From Hathewaya massiliensis (GTDB taxonomy: Bacteria; Bacillota; Clostridia; Clostridiales; Clostridiaceae), in assembly GCF_902143515.1 (NCBI RefSeq), contig NZ_CABFVD010000007.1, positions 1 to 64,000 on the forward strand: a stretch of DNA of 64,000 nt. Direction: 5' to 3'. Position 1 is the stretch's first letter; each line of letters begins with the position of its first letter. The position numbers and the translations under genes are program-made. The notes under the pieces are model-generated. The model was not told the origin of the DNA and did no database searches. It saw only the letters and a program-made list of their open reading frames with translations. This document shows positions 26,724 through 34,421 of this stretch, piece by piece.

Positions 26724-28025
26724 ATGAATATAACTAAACATAATATTATTTTGCCTAAAACCGTGAAATATATCATTTCTTCTTTAGAATCCTATGGCTT
26801 TGAAGCTTTTGTAGTTGGAGGAGCTATAAGAGATAGTCTTTTAGGTCAAATTCCTAAGGATTATGATATTGCAACAAACGCTACTCCAGAAAACATCGTG
26901 AAAATTTTTGGAGATAAAGGGCACAAAACCCTTGATGTAGGTAAAAATTTTGGAACAATAATTGTAAATATAGAGCAAAATAATTATGAAATAACTACCT
27001 ATAGGATTGAAAAGGATTACTTGGATAATAGAAGACCTAGCACGGTATATTTTACTAAACAAATCTATGAAGATTTAAGAAGAAGAGATTTAACAATTAA
27101 TGCTATGGCATACAATGTAAAAACAGGAGTTCTAGATTTTTTTAATGGAACAATGGATTTAAGCAACAATATAATTAGAACTGTTGGAGAACCTTCCGAA
27201 AGATTTAATGAAGATGCTCTTAGAATGCTTAGGGCAATAAGATTTAGTAGTAAATTAAATTTTAAAATGGACAAAAATGTTGAAAATAGCATATTAAAAA
27301 ATAAATCTTTAATAAGAAATATAAGTTACGAAAGAATTAATGTAGAAATAAATAAAATTTTATCTTCTAAAAATCCTTGTATGGGTATAAGAGAACTTAT
27401 TTCTACAGAATTAATATATGAAATACTAGATGTACCGGATAAAAGTATTGATAAAAGCAAACATTTAGAGTACCTTAATATTTTAGATGAAGTTTATACT
27501 AAGTTATGCTGTGAAGGTATAGGACGATTATGTTTTTTTTACTTTTTTCTTTTAAAATATATATTAGAAGAAAAAACACCTATAAAATCTTCTCAGATCT
27601 TAAAACTTCTTAAATATGATAAACTTACTATAACAGCTATAAATTCTATTATAACCGCTTTATATTATATACCAGATATAAATAATCTAATTGAAATGAA
27701 AGATTTTATAAATAGAATTAAACAAAATAATATATGTCCATATATAAATATATTATCTCTTTATAGTGAAGAAATAGGGGACATGGGCCTTAGGATTAAA
27801 GCTAATAATATAAAAAACTATTATAAAATCATAGAAGAAAATAAAATACCAATAAATATAAAAGACTTAGCTATAAATGGTAAGGATCTAATTGTTTTAG
27901 GATTTAAACAAGGAAAAATCATTAAAGATATACTTGAATATTTACTAGATTTCACCATAGAAAATCCGTCTCTAAATAATAAAGAAATCTTAATAAAATT
28001 AGTTAAAGAAAGATTTAATAGTTAA
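26724..28025 (+). CDS. cca: CCA tRNA nucleotidyltransferase
   Basis: This class II enzyme adds or repairs the 3' CCA of tRNAs. The 433-residue protein has the polymerase head with GGAIRDSLLG and DYDIATNATP (metal Asp pair), RRDLTINAMAYN, and the ERFNEDALRMLRAIRFSSKL neck. The rest is helical. Whether it adds all three bases or is a specialised A- or CC-adding form is not decidable here. Its stop codon lies within the target duplication of the adjacent IS element, which has separated the gene from its probable terminator. Confidence 0.93.
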   Translation: MNITKHNIILPKTVKYIISSLESYGFEAFVVGGAIRDSLLGQIPKDYDIATNATPENIVKIFGDKGHKTLDVGKNFGTIIVNIEQNNYEITTYRIEKDYLDNRRPSTVYFTKQIYEDLRRRDLTINAMAYNVKTGVLDFFNGTMDLSNNIIRTVGEPSERFNEDALRMLRAIRFSSKLNFKMDKNVENSILKNKSLIRNISYERINVEINKILSSKNPCMGIRELISTELIYEILDVPDKSIDKSKHLEYLNILDEVYTKLCCEGIGRLCFFYFFLLKYILEEKTPIKSSQILKLLKYDKLTITAINSIITALYYIPDINNLIEMKDFINRIKQNNICPYINILSLYSEEIGDMGLRIKANNIKNYYKIIEENKIPINIKDLAINGKDLIVLGFKQGKIIKDILEYLLDFTIENPSLNNKEILIKLVKERFNS

Positions 28026-28030
28026 AATAT
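28022..28030. repeat. Target site duplication, left copy
   Basis: TTAAAATAT directly abuts the left end of the IS element and is repeated at 29476-29484 beyond the right end. It includes the cca stop codon TAA. Confidence 0.85.
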
Positions 28031-28069
28031 CACTAGTGTTTAATTAATGGATTGAAAATCCTATTGACA
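28031..28069. repeat. IS left terminal inverted repeat
   Basis: The first 15 bases match the right end exactly and ATTGACA near the inner end also matches. Confidence 0.8.
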
Positions 28070-28119
28070 ATAATAACTTGTAATAAATTTCTATGTGTAC
28101 CAGCAATATATAAATGAAA

Positions 28120-28182
28120 ATAGTCAGCACCTTTGCTTTAATATAATTACCACAATCATATCGCAAAGGAGTTGCTGACTAT
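28120..28182 (+). promoter_or_regulatory. Hairpin masking the transposase ribosome site
   Basis: ATAGTCAGC (28120-28128) pairs with GCTGACTAT (28174-28182) and CCTTTGC (28130-28136) with GCAAAGG (28163-28169). The 3' arm contains AAAGGAG, the ribosome site of the transposase at 28185. Transcripts entering from cca could fold this way and be poorly translated, a known IS self-limitation strategy. Confidence 0.7.
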
Positions 28183-28184
28183 CT

Positions 28185-29306
28185 ATGAATAATTATATCA
28201 CTATTTTTGAAAAATTATTAGATATTGTTAACTGGAACACTTTGAAAAAATCTACGTATAAGTTAGATGTTGACTATAATATAGCATCAAATCATTTGAA
28301 AACTCACCTTTACTTTCATTTAGCGAAGCTAGATAGCTTAAGGGATGTTGATGATTTTATGCAATCTGATTCTAAGCTAAAGGAGTCAATAAAAAGCGTT
28401 AGCTTGGGAACGTTGTCTAATTATAATAACTATATGGATTATAATGTTTACATTCCAATATTAAACGAACTAATTGATACTGCTTTAAAACAATTACCTG
28501 TAAATGAGAAACTTAAAAAGTTTGGAACCATAAAACTAATAGATTCTTCAACTATAAGTATGGCCAAGACTTATTTTCAGTGGGCAGAATTTCGCTCTAC
28601 AAAAGCAGGAATAAAGCTTCATACAAAATTCAACTTAAGCAAAGGAGTTCCTGAGCTTATAATTGTGTCTAATGCTAAACCACATGATAGAACTAAGATG
28701 AAAGAACTTATTACAGAAAACAACTGTATATATGTCTTTGACAAAGGCTATGTTGACTATAAAAAGTTTGATGAGTTTAGCAATAAAGGAATACGCTTTA
28801 TTACCCGATTAAAAGATAATGCTGCTATAACTGAAGTAAGTAAGCTTGAAATAACTTACTCTGACGTTACTCTACTAGATGATTCTATAAATATCATTGA
28901 AGATATTATTTGCTATCTTGGTACAGAAGATATTAATATGACAAAAAATCAGTATAGGGTTATCACTGTAGTTGATTCTGAAGGTCAAATACTAACCTTT
29001 GTAACTAACATATTACAATATACTAGTGAAGATATAGCATGGTTATATAAAAAACGTTGGGATATCGAGCTATTCTTCAAATGGATTAAGCAAAATTTAA
29101 AAATTAAAAGATTCATAGGACATAGCCTTAATGCAGTTATGATGCAAATTGTTTCGGCAATAATAACATTCATTATAATAAAACTAATACAAGACGTAGC
29201 CAAAACAGCCTACGGCTTATTAAAAATAAAGAGATTAATAAAACATTCAATTACAAAATTAATAGATAATATCTTGTTTTCTTGGGAGAAGTGGTTAGGT
29301 GGCTAA
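28185..29306 (+). CDS. IS4-family transposase (DUF4372 N-terminus)
   Basis: A 373-residue DDE transposase that would cut and paste the surrounding element. The N-terminal region (about 5-75) looks like DUF4372. The catalytic triad is visible as Asp in LIDSSTI (about 117), Asp in VFDKGYVDY (about 185) and Glu in the IS4 signature Y-x2-R-x3-E-x6-K (YKKRWDIE...K, about 287-301). The gene is intact. The ribosome site is inside a hairpin. Confidence 0.92.
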   Translation: MNNYITIFEKLLDIVNWNTLKKSTYKLDVDYNIASNHLKTHLYFHLAKLDSLRDVDDFMQSDSKLKESIKSVSLGTLSNYNNYMDYNVYIPILNELIDTALKQLPVNEKLKKFGTIKLIDSSTISMAKTYFQWAEFRSTKAGIKLHTKFNLSKGVPELIIVSNAKPHDRTKMKELITENNCIYVFDKGYVDYKKFDEFSNKGIRFITRLKDNAAITEVSKLEITYSDVTLLDDSINIIEDIICYLGTEDINMTKNQYRVITVVDSEGQILTFVTNILQYTSEDIAWLYKKRWDIELFFKWIKQNLKIKRFIGHSLNAVMMQIVSAIITFIIIKLIQDVAKTAYGLLKIKRLIKHSITKLIDNILFSWEKWLGG

Positions 29307-29351
29307 CTGCAACTATAAAACCATATACTTCCATACAAGCTATCACTATGC

Positions 29352-29370
29352 GGGCAAGTCTGCCCTTTGT
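29352..29370 (+). terminator. Possible terminator of the transposase gene
   Basis: GGGCA (29352-29356) and TGCCC (29361-29365) form a short stem followed by TTTG. The stem is weak but GC-rich for this genome. Confidence 0.4.
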
Positions 29371-29437
29371 TATAGGAATATTATTCTATATTAGCTTAAT
29401 TTAAGAATTTTACTATAAAGAATGATTATAATACAAA

Positions 29438-29475
29438 TGTCAATGAAAATATTTTCTAAAAATTAAACACTAGTG
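29438..29475. repeat. IS right terminal inverted repeat
   Basis: Read inward it starts CACTAGTGTTTAATT and contains ATTGACA near its inner end, matching the left end. Confidence 0.8.
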
Positions 29476-29484
29476 TTAAAATAT
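29476..29484. repeat. Target site duplication, right copy
   Basis: TTAAAATAT, identical to 28022-28030. Confidence 0.85.
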
Positions 29485-29540
29485 ATATATTAAATAATTA
29501 TATTTTTACATATGCTATGAACATAATTATTATTAAATAA

Positions 29541-29578
29541 TCTTAAAAGAAGTAGGATATACCTACTTCTTTTAAGAT
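29541..29578. terminator. Bidirectional terminator of asnA and (originally) cca
   Basis: TCTTAAAAGAAGTAGG (29541-29556) pairs with CCTACTTCTTTTAAGA (29562-29577). Without the IS this hairpin would lie about 66 bases after the cca stop; the insertion moved it 1454 bases away. Confidence 0.8.
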
Positions 29579-30586
29579 TTAAAGTAAATTTATACTCTTT
29601 TCAGTACATTCCATTAAAATATCCTCACTCCAAACCGAAGATTGAACCTCACCTATATGTAACTTTCTTAAAAAGTACATACATATCCTTGATTGTCCTA
29701 TACCTCCACCTATAGTAAAAGGTAGTTCATTATTAATTAAAGATTTATGATAAGGTAATTCTTTTCTTTCTAAAGTATTAGATTTTTCTAACTGATCTAA
29801 TAGTGATGCTTTATTTACCCTAATACCCATAGAAGAAAGCTCAAGGGCACAGTTTAAAGGAGAATACCAAAATAATATATCACCGTTTAAATTCCAATCA
29901 TCATAATCAGGAGAACGATGGTCATGTTTCTCACCACTGTTTAGTAAATCTCCAATTCCTATAATAAATACTGCTTTTTTTTCTTTTGCAATAGTATTTT
30001 CTCTCTCCTTAGAACTCATATTAGGATAAAGATCTTCTAATTCCTGAGAACTTATAAAATAAATATCGTCAGGAAGTATTTTTTCATAATCTTTTATAAA
30101 GCTACTTACATATTCTTCAGTACACTTAAAAACTTTGTATATAGAATTAACTGTATTTTTTAAAGTATCTAGGGTTCTTTCCTCTTCTAAAATTATTTTT
30201 TCCCAGTCCCATTGATCCACATATATAGAATGTAAATTATCTAAATCTTCATCTCTTCGTATAGCATTCATATCTGTATAAAGGCCTTCACCTGGATTAA
30301 AACCGTAATACCCCAATGCTATTCTTTTCCATTTTGCCAGAGATTGAACTATTTGAAGTTCTGAGTCTAATGACTTAGTATCAAAAGCAACTGGCCTTTC
30401 CGAACCACTTAAATTATCATTAATTCCACTATTGGTTTTTACAAATAGTGGCGCTGATACTCTAATTAAGTTTAATTCTTTAGATAAATTACTTTCAAAA
30501 AAATCCTTTATATTTTTTATATGTATTTCTGTCTCTTTAATTTTTGAATTTTTTTCTTTTAAGCTAAGTTTTTTAAAATCTACCAT
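29579..30586 (-). CDS. asnA: Aspartate-ammonia ligase (asparagine synthetase A)
   Basis: AsnA makes asparagine from aspartate, ammonia and ATP; it is a class II aminoacyl-tRNA-synthetase-like enzyme. The 335-residue length is normal. Segments VSAPLFVKTNSGINDNLSG, SLAKWKRIALG, VDQWDWE and the C-terminal GGGIGQSRICM are diagnostic. Expression is controlled by an asparagine-specific T-box leader immediately upstream. No glutamine-dependent asnB is in the window. Confidence 0.95.
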   Translation of the reverse strand: MVDFKKLSLKEKNSKIKETEIHIKNIKDFFESNLSKELNLIRVSAPLFVKTNSGINDNLSGSERPVAFDTKSLDSELQIVQSLAKWKRIALGYYGFNPGEGLYTDMNAIRRDEDLDNLHSIYVDQWDWEKIILEEERTLDTLKNTVNSIYKVFKCTEEYVSSFIKDYEKILPDDIYFISSQELEDLYPNMSSKERENTIAKEKKAVFIIGIGDLLNSGEKHDHRSPDYDDWNLNGDILFWYSPLNCALELSSMGIRVNKASLLDQLEKSNTLERKELPYHKSLINNELPFTIGGGIGQSRICMYFLRKLHIGEVQSSVWSEDILMECTEKSINLL

Positions 30587-30617
30587 AGCATTATTTCCTC
30601 CTTAGTATAAATAAAAA

Positions 30618-30885
30618 TAAAAAAACCCCCATCCCATAAAGGGACGAAGGTTATAATTCGCGGTACCACCCTGATTAGTCAAATTGACTCACTTTAACAG
30701 TACAAAATAATATTATTATTTAATACTTTTCCTCATGTTAACGATAGGATTTCGTCTAAGCCTACTATTTGTAAAAGTTCGGTTAGAAACTCCGAGATGT
30801 TCTTCAATATAAATATTAATACCAATCTTACACCACCATTGGCTCGCTGAAATTTTAATTTATATTTACTCTTCTCATCATAGTC
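30618..30885 (-). promoter_or_regulatory. Asparagine T-box riboswitch of asnA
   Basis: On the minus strand the T-box core AGGGTGGTACCGCG is present (30672-30659). The stem I specifier loop GAAGAACATCTC shows AAC at 30801-30799, an Asn codon followed by A. A terminator stem of CCTTCGTCCC with GGGATGGGGG (30650-30626) and a T-run lies just before the asnA ribosome site. Uncharged tRNA-Asn would favour read-through. Confidence 0.92.
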
Positions 30886-30907
30886 TTTGTATATAAATTT
30901 GAATTTT

Positions 30908-30936
30908 ATTTTACATGCAATTTAAAAATATGTCAA
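30908..30936 (-). promoter_or_regulatory. Promoter of the asnA T-box transcript
   Basis: On the minus strand TTGACA (30936-30931) and TAAAAT (30913-30908) with a 17-base spacer. Confidence 0.75.
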
Positions 30937-30991
30937 GGTAATTTTAAAAGTTAGGTATATGATTTTTTAAGTAAAAGAAAAGACATATTTG

Positions 30992-31031
30992 TTTTACATA
31001 TATTGTAAAATATGTTATACTACAATATATG
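30992..31031 (+). promoter_or_regulatory. Promoter with overlapping palindromes upstream of the CapA-like gene
   Basis: TTTACA (30993-30998) and TATACT (31016-31021) are 17 bases apart. TTTTACA-TATAT-TGTAAAA (30992-31010) covers the -35 and spacer, and CATATATTGTA (30997-31007) is an exact inverted repeat of TACAATATATG (31021-31031) around the -10. TACA/TGTA half-sites resemble operators of the BlaI/CopY winged-helix type, but no such regulator is nearby. Confidence 0.5.
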
Positions 31032-31051
31032 TTAATAATGGAGGTAAATAC

Positions 31052-32218
31052 ATGAAAAAAAAGAAGAAAAGAAACCTTTTAAAAGTTCTGTTTGTTTTAT
31101 TTTTATTTTCTACTTTAATATTAAGTTTTCTTAAATCTGATGCTAAAAATTTTGATAAAAGTTTAAAATCTAAATCAAATACAATATATGCTACTGCAAG
31201 TAATAATAAAAATAATAAGTACGAAAAGGAATATAAACTTTCTAAAAAAGAAAATAAGGACATAACTTTATTAATTGGAGGAAGTATAACTTCTATAGAT
31301 GATATGGATAATATATTTATAAATTCAAAAGAAACGTATAATGATTTATTTTATTATATGAAAGATACCATAGATGATTCCGTACTTTTTTTAAATTTAA
31401 ATACCATATTAAATCAAAAAAAATCACATGAACAATTTAGTGAAGCCTTAAAGTCCCTTAAAGTAGATATAATAAATACAGGCTCTAAAAACTTACTGTG
31501 CCATAGTAGTAAGGGTTTTTTTGAAACTTTTAATGTATTAAAAAATAATAATTTAAATGTACTTGGATTAAAAGATAATCTTGCAGAAAAAGACTATAAG
31601 ATTCTTAATAAAAATGAAAATAAAATAGGGATTATTAGTTATAATCTTATTAATAATCAGTCTAAGAACTCTATGTATAATCATATATGTAGTTTAAATA
31701 CAGAGAATATGGAAGAGACCTTTTTTAAAGTAGAGGGGCATATGGAAAATTTAAAAAATGAAGGAGTAGATTTCATAATAACCATAATAAATAAGAATGA
31801 AGCTAGTAATGAAGAGCTAGATAAAATAATATCAAATTTAAAAGAAAGAGGAAGCAACCTAATTTTAGTCTATGATGAAGAAAAAACTATAATTAATTTA
31901 TTAAAGGAAGATAATATCCCTATAATAAACAATGCCTCAAATTTTTTATCTTTTAATAATATACAGGATTCTAAAAATTATGAAATGAATTATTTAATTA
32001 AATTAGTACTTGAAAAAGATAAAAACACTTATAAAATTCATAATGTAACCTATATCCCTCTTAGTATGTACAAAACAAATAATAAGTTGCACCTAATACC
32101 TCTCAAAGATAAAAAGGACTATAAGGATTTAAATATAACTAATCTAAAGGATATAAAAATACTTGATAAAAGAAGGGAAGAAACTTTGGAATACTTGAAA
32201 AAAATAGAGAACAATTGA
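31052..32218 (+). CDS. Degenerate CapA/PgsA-like membrane-anchored protein
   Basis: A 388-residue protein with a Lys-rich N-terminus and one hydrophobic segment (about 9-27), so it is probably anchored with its bulk outside the cell. From residue 70 its pattern follows the CapA (PGA_cap) metallophosphoesterase fold: ITLLIGGS, LNLNT, TGSKN, NLNVLGLKDN, KIGIISYN. The usual metal ligands are replaced (GD by GG, NLE by NLN, NNH by SKN), so it is unlikely to be a phosphatase. The ATG at 31052 follows GGAGG; an earlier in-frame start at 30989 lies in the promoter. Function unknown. Confidence 0.55.
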   Translation: MKKKKKRNLLKVLFVLFLFSTLILSFLKSDAKNFDKSLKSKSNTIYATASNNKNNKYEKEYKLSKKENKDITLLIGGSITSIDDMDNIFINSKETYNDLFYYMKDTIDDSVLFLNLNTILNQKKSHEQFSEALKSLKVDIINTGSKNLLCHSSKGFFETFNVLKNNNLNVLGLKDNLAEKDYKILNKNENKIGIISYNLINNQSKNSMYNHICSLNTENMEETFFKVEGHMENLKNEGVDFIITIINKNEASNEELDKIISNLKERGSNLILVYDEEKTIINLLKEDNIPIINNASNFLSFNNIQDSKNYEMNYLIKLVLEKDKNTYKIHNVTYIPLSMYKTNNKLHLIPLKDKKDYKDLNITNLKDIKILDKRREETLEYLKKIENN

Positions 32219-32235
32219 AGATATTAATGCTAAAA

Positions 32236-32264
32236 TTGACAATATAGAAATAGAAACTTATAAT
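32236..32264 (+). promoter_or_regulatory. Perfect-consensus sigma-A promoter of the nicotinamidase operon
   Basis: TTGACA (32236-32241), exactly 17 bases, TATAAT (32259-32264). Confidence 0.8.
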
Positions 32265-32280
32265 CAAAGTATAATTTGAT
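32263..32280 (+). promoter_or_regulatory. Candidate operator at the transcription start
   Basis: ATCAAA (32263-32268) and TTTGAT (32275-32280) form an inverted repeat with a 6-base centre, overlapping the -10 and start point. A repressor bound here would block the strong promoter. The regulator is unknown. Confidence 0.45.
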
Positions 32281-32294
32281 AAGGGGGTTAATTT

Positions 32295-32981
32295 ATGATA
32301 TTTGATGGAAGTAAGTTTTCCTTTGAGAAATTAGAAAAAGAATTTAATGGGATAATAGGCACCATAGAAAATTCCTATAGTAAAACCATGTCTTTAGATT
32401 CTCTACCAGAAGATACAGCTTTGATAATAATTGATATGATTAATGGATTTGCAAAAGGTGGAAATTTATATTCTAAAAACATGGAAAACCTTATACCTAC
32501 AATAAAAGCTACTGCACAGAAGTTTAAAGAAAAAAATATGCCAATAATTTCTTATAAAGATTGCCATCCTCGTGATTCTCTAGAATTTATAGCTTATCCA
32601 GAACATTGTGTCATTGATACAAAAGAAAGTGAATTAGTTAATGAACTTAAAATAGTAGATTCTATTATAGAAATACCTAAGAATTCAACTAATGGATTTT
32701 TAGCTTATAATCCTTATGAAGTATTAAAGGAAAAATTCGGAGAAGAAAAGGAATTTACAAATTATGTAGTTGTAGGTGGTTGCACAGATATATGCATCTA
32801 TCAATTTGCTTTAACTTTAAAAACATTTTTCAATGAAAAAAATAGAAATTCGAAAGTAATAGTACCTATAAACATGGTAGATACTTTCGATGCAGAAGGT
32901 CATAATTCAGATGTTGTTAATTTATTCTTTTTAAATAGTATGATTTCAAATGGAATAGAGGTTGTTAAAACTATAGACTAA
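32295..32981 (+). CDS. Nicotinamidase-like cysteine hydrolase
   Basis: A 228-residue isochorismatase-fold hydrolase. The catalytic triad is visible as Asp47 (IIDMINGF), Lys129 (IPKNST) and Cys163 (GGCTDIC). The metal site typical of PncA nicotinamidases is visible as Asp89, His91 (KDCHP) and His104 (YPEHC). It would convert nicotinamide to nicotinate for NAD salvage. About 35 N-terminal residues precede the core. It is 15 bases upstream of an ADP-ribosylglycohydrolase gene, so the two share a transcript. Confidence 0.8.
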   Translation: MIFDGSKFSFEKLEKEFNGIIGTIENSYSKTMSLDSLPEDTALIIIDMINGFAKGGNLYSKNMENLIPTIKATAQKFKEKNMPIISYKDCHPRDSLEFIAYPEHCVIDTKESELVNELKIVDSIIEIPKNSTNGFLAYNPYEVLKEKFGEEKEFTNYVVVGGCTDICIYQFALTLKTFFNEKNRNSKVIVPINMVDTFDAEGHNSDVVNLFFLNSMISNGIEVVKTID

Positions 32982-32996
32982 GGGAGGAATATACAA

Positions 32997-34382
32997 ATGA
33001 AGGCATGGGAATTTGAACTAGACCTAAGAAGAAATGCGGTTCCAAAAGTATTAAAAGAAGAGGAACAAACATGGGGAGCATATAAAAAGGTTTTACAAGA
33101 TGAGGATGATAAAATTAATTTATTTTGGAATAGCCATGTTCCAGGTTCTTACGCACCGGAAAAGGTTTTAATTGGTGCTATTCAATCTATGGAGAACATG
33201 GGATACAAGGTTGAAAAAGCTGAAGAACTTTTTGAAAAAGGCTTAGAAGCTCTTAAAAATAATGATATGTATACATTACATCAGTTAACTGCTTCCATCT
33301 TTTATGAGCTTAATAATGCAGAAAAAGATGAAGATCATCCTTATTGGAAGTATAAAATCTATAATAACTTTGAAGAATATAGTTCTCAAATAAACTTTCC
33401 TAAATATGATAAGTATGAGATGAAGGAAGATTTCTATGATAAAATTAAGGCCTCATGGGTTTATCAAATATGCGGTGGTGCTTTAGGAACAGCCTTAGAA
33501 GGCTATACTTCTAAACAATTAAAAGATAAGTTTGGAGAGATAACAGATTATGTACGAACTCCAAACACATTTAATGACGACATTACTTATGAAATAGCCT
33601 TTTTAAAGGCCTTTGATAAAAAAGGTTATAATGTTACTTCAAAAGATATAGCTAAAGAATGGATAGGATTAATTCCAGCTGGTTGGTCTGCTGAAGATAT
33701 TGCACTTAGAAATATAAGACTTGGAATATTTCCACCTGAAAGTGGATATTTAAATAATCCATATAGAGAGTGGATTGGAGCTCAAATGAGAGGTGTTGTA
33801 TGCGGCATAGTTGCACCTGGTGATCCATATACTGCTTCAAAATTAGCTTATTATGATGGAGAAGTATCTCATCATAACAACGGAGTTTTAGGAGAAGTAT
33901 TTAATGCAGTAATGGCTTCTCTTGCTTTTGTTGAATCAGATATAAGAAAAATTTTAGAACTTAGTGTAAATATGATTCCTAAATACAGTGAATATTATGC
34001 TGTAGTATCTCATGCACTAAACTTATGTAAAGAAAATTCTTCTTGGGAGCACTGTTGGGATATTTGCGAAGAGAAATATAAAACTTATAACTGGATTCAT
34101 GCATATCCAAATGCTGCAGCAGAAGTTATAGCTCTTTGGTTTGGGGAAAGTGACTTTGAAAAAACTATGAATATAGTATGCATGGAAGGCCAAGATGTTG
34201 ATTGTAATGCTGCTCAAATAGCTAGTGTAATAGGAATAATTAATGGTATGAAGGGAATAGATTATGACAAATGGGTAGCTCCTATAGGAGATAACATTTG
34301 CACTTATGTAAGAGGATATGAAGAGTTTAGCTTAGAAGAATTTTGTAATTGGAATGTAGATATTATAAGAAAATATATATAA
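32997..34382 (+). CDS. ADP-ribosylglycohydrolase family protein
   Basis: A 461-residue protein whose C-terminal part (from about 148) is an ADP-ribosylglycohydrolase: GALGTALEG (161-169), NDDITYE (193-199, metal Asp pair), MRGVVCGIVAPGDP, and DVDCNAA (400-406, second metal motif). All expected metal ligands are present, so it is probably active. The first 145 residues form a helical extension I cannot assign. It could remove ADP-ribose from proteins or hydrolyse ADP-ribosyl small molecules. Co-transcription with a nicotinamidase suggests a link to NAD turnover. Confidence 0.82.
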   Translation: MKAWEFELDLRRNAVPKVLKEEEQTWGAYKKVLQDEDDKINLFWNSHVPGSYAPEKVLIGAIQSMENMGYKVEKAEELFEKGLEALKNNDMYTLHQLTASIFYELNNAEKDEDHPYWKYKIYNNFEEYSSQINFPKYDKYEMKEDFYDKIKASWVYQICGGALGTALEGYTSKQLKDKFGEITDYVRTPNTFNDDITYEIAFLKAFDKKGYNVTSKDIAKEWIGLIPAGWSAEDIALRNIRLGIFPPESGYLNNPYREWIGAQMRGVVCGIVAPGDPYTASKLAYYDGEVSHHNNGVLGEVFNAVMASLAFVESDIRKILELSVNMIPKYSEYYAVVSHALNLCKENSSWEHCWDICEEKYKTYNWIHAYPNAAAEVIALWFGESDFEKTMNIVCMEGQDVDCNAAQIASVIGIINGMKGIDYDKWVAPIGDNICTYVRGYEEFSLEEFCNWNVDIIRKYI

Positions 34383-34384
34383 AT

Positions 34385-34411
34385 AAAAAAAGCGGATAAT
34401 CCGCTTTTTTT
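34385..34411. terminator. Bidirectional terminator
   Basis: AGCGGA (34391-34396), loop TAA, TCCGCT (34400-34405) with A and T tracts on each side, between the ADP-ribosylglycohydrolase and the converging flavoprotein gene. Confidence 0.85.
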
Positions 34412-34421
34412 ATTTATACCT

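Larger units (their letters stand above)
28031..29475 (+). mobile_element. IS4-type insertion sequence, complete (1445 bp)
   Basis: Both ends carry CACTAGTGTTTAATT as an inverted repeat (28031-28045 and 29461-29475) and a second conserved ATTGACA block about 23-32 bases inside. The element is flanked by a 9-bp direct repeat TTAAAATAT. One intact transposase gene fills most of it. Complete termini, an exact target duplication and an unbroken gene suggest a recent, possibly active insertion. Confidence 0.9.

Noticed and set aside
28064-28069. TTGACA in the IS ends as an inward or outward promoter
   Set aside because: No -10 at suitable spacing on either strand; it is better seen as a conserved part of the terminal repeat.
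30580-30591. Three-codon frame ATG CTA TGG TAG overlapping the asnA start
   Set aside because: Could be a minimal regulatory frame, but its ribosome site is shared with asnA and such short frames arise by chance.
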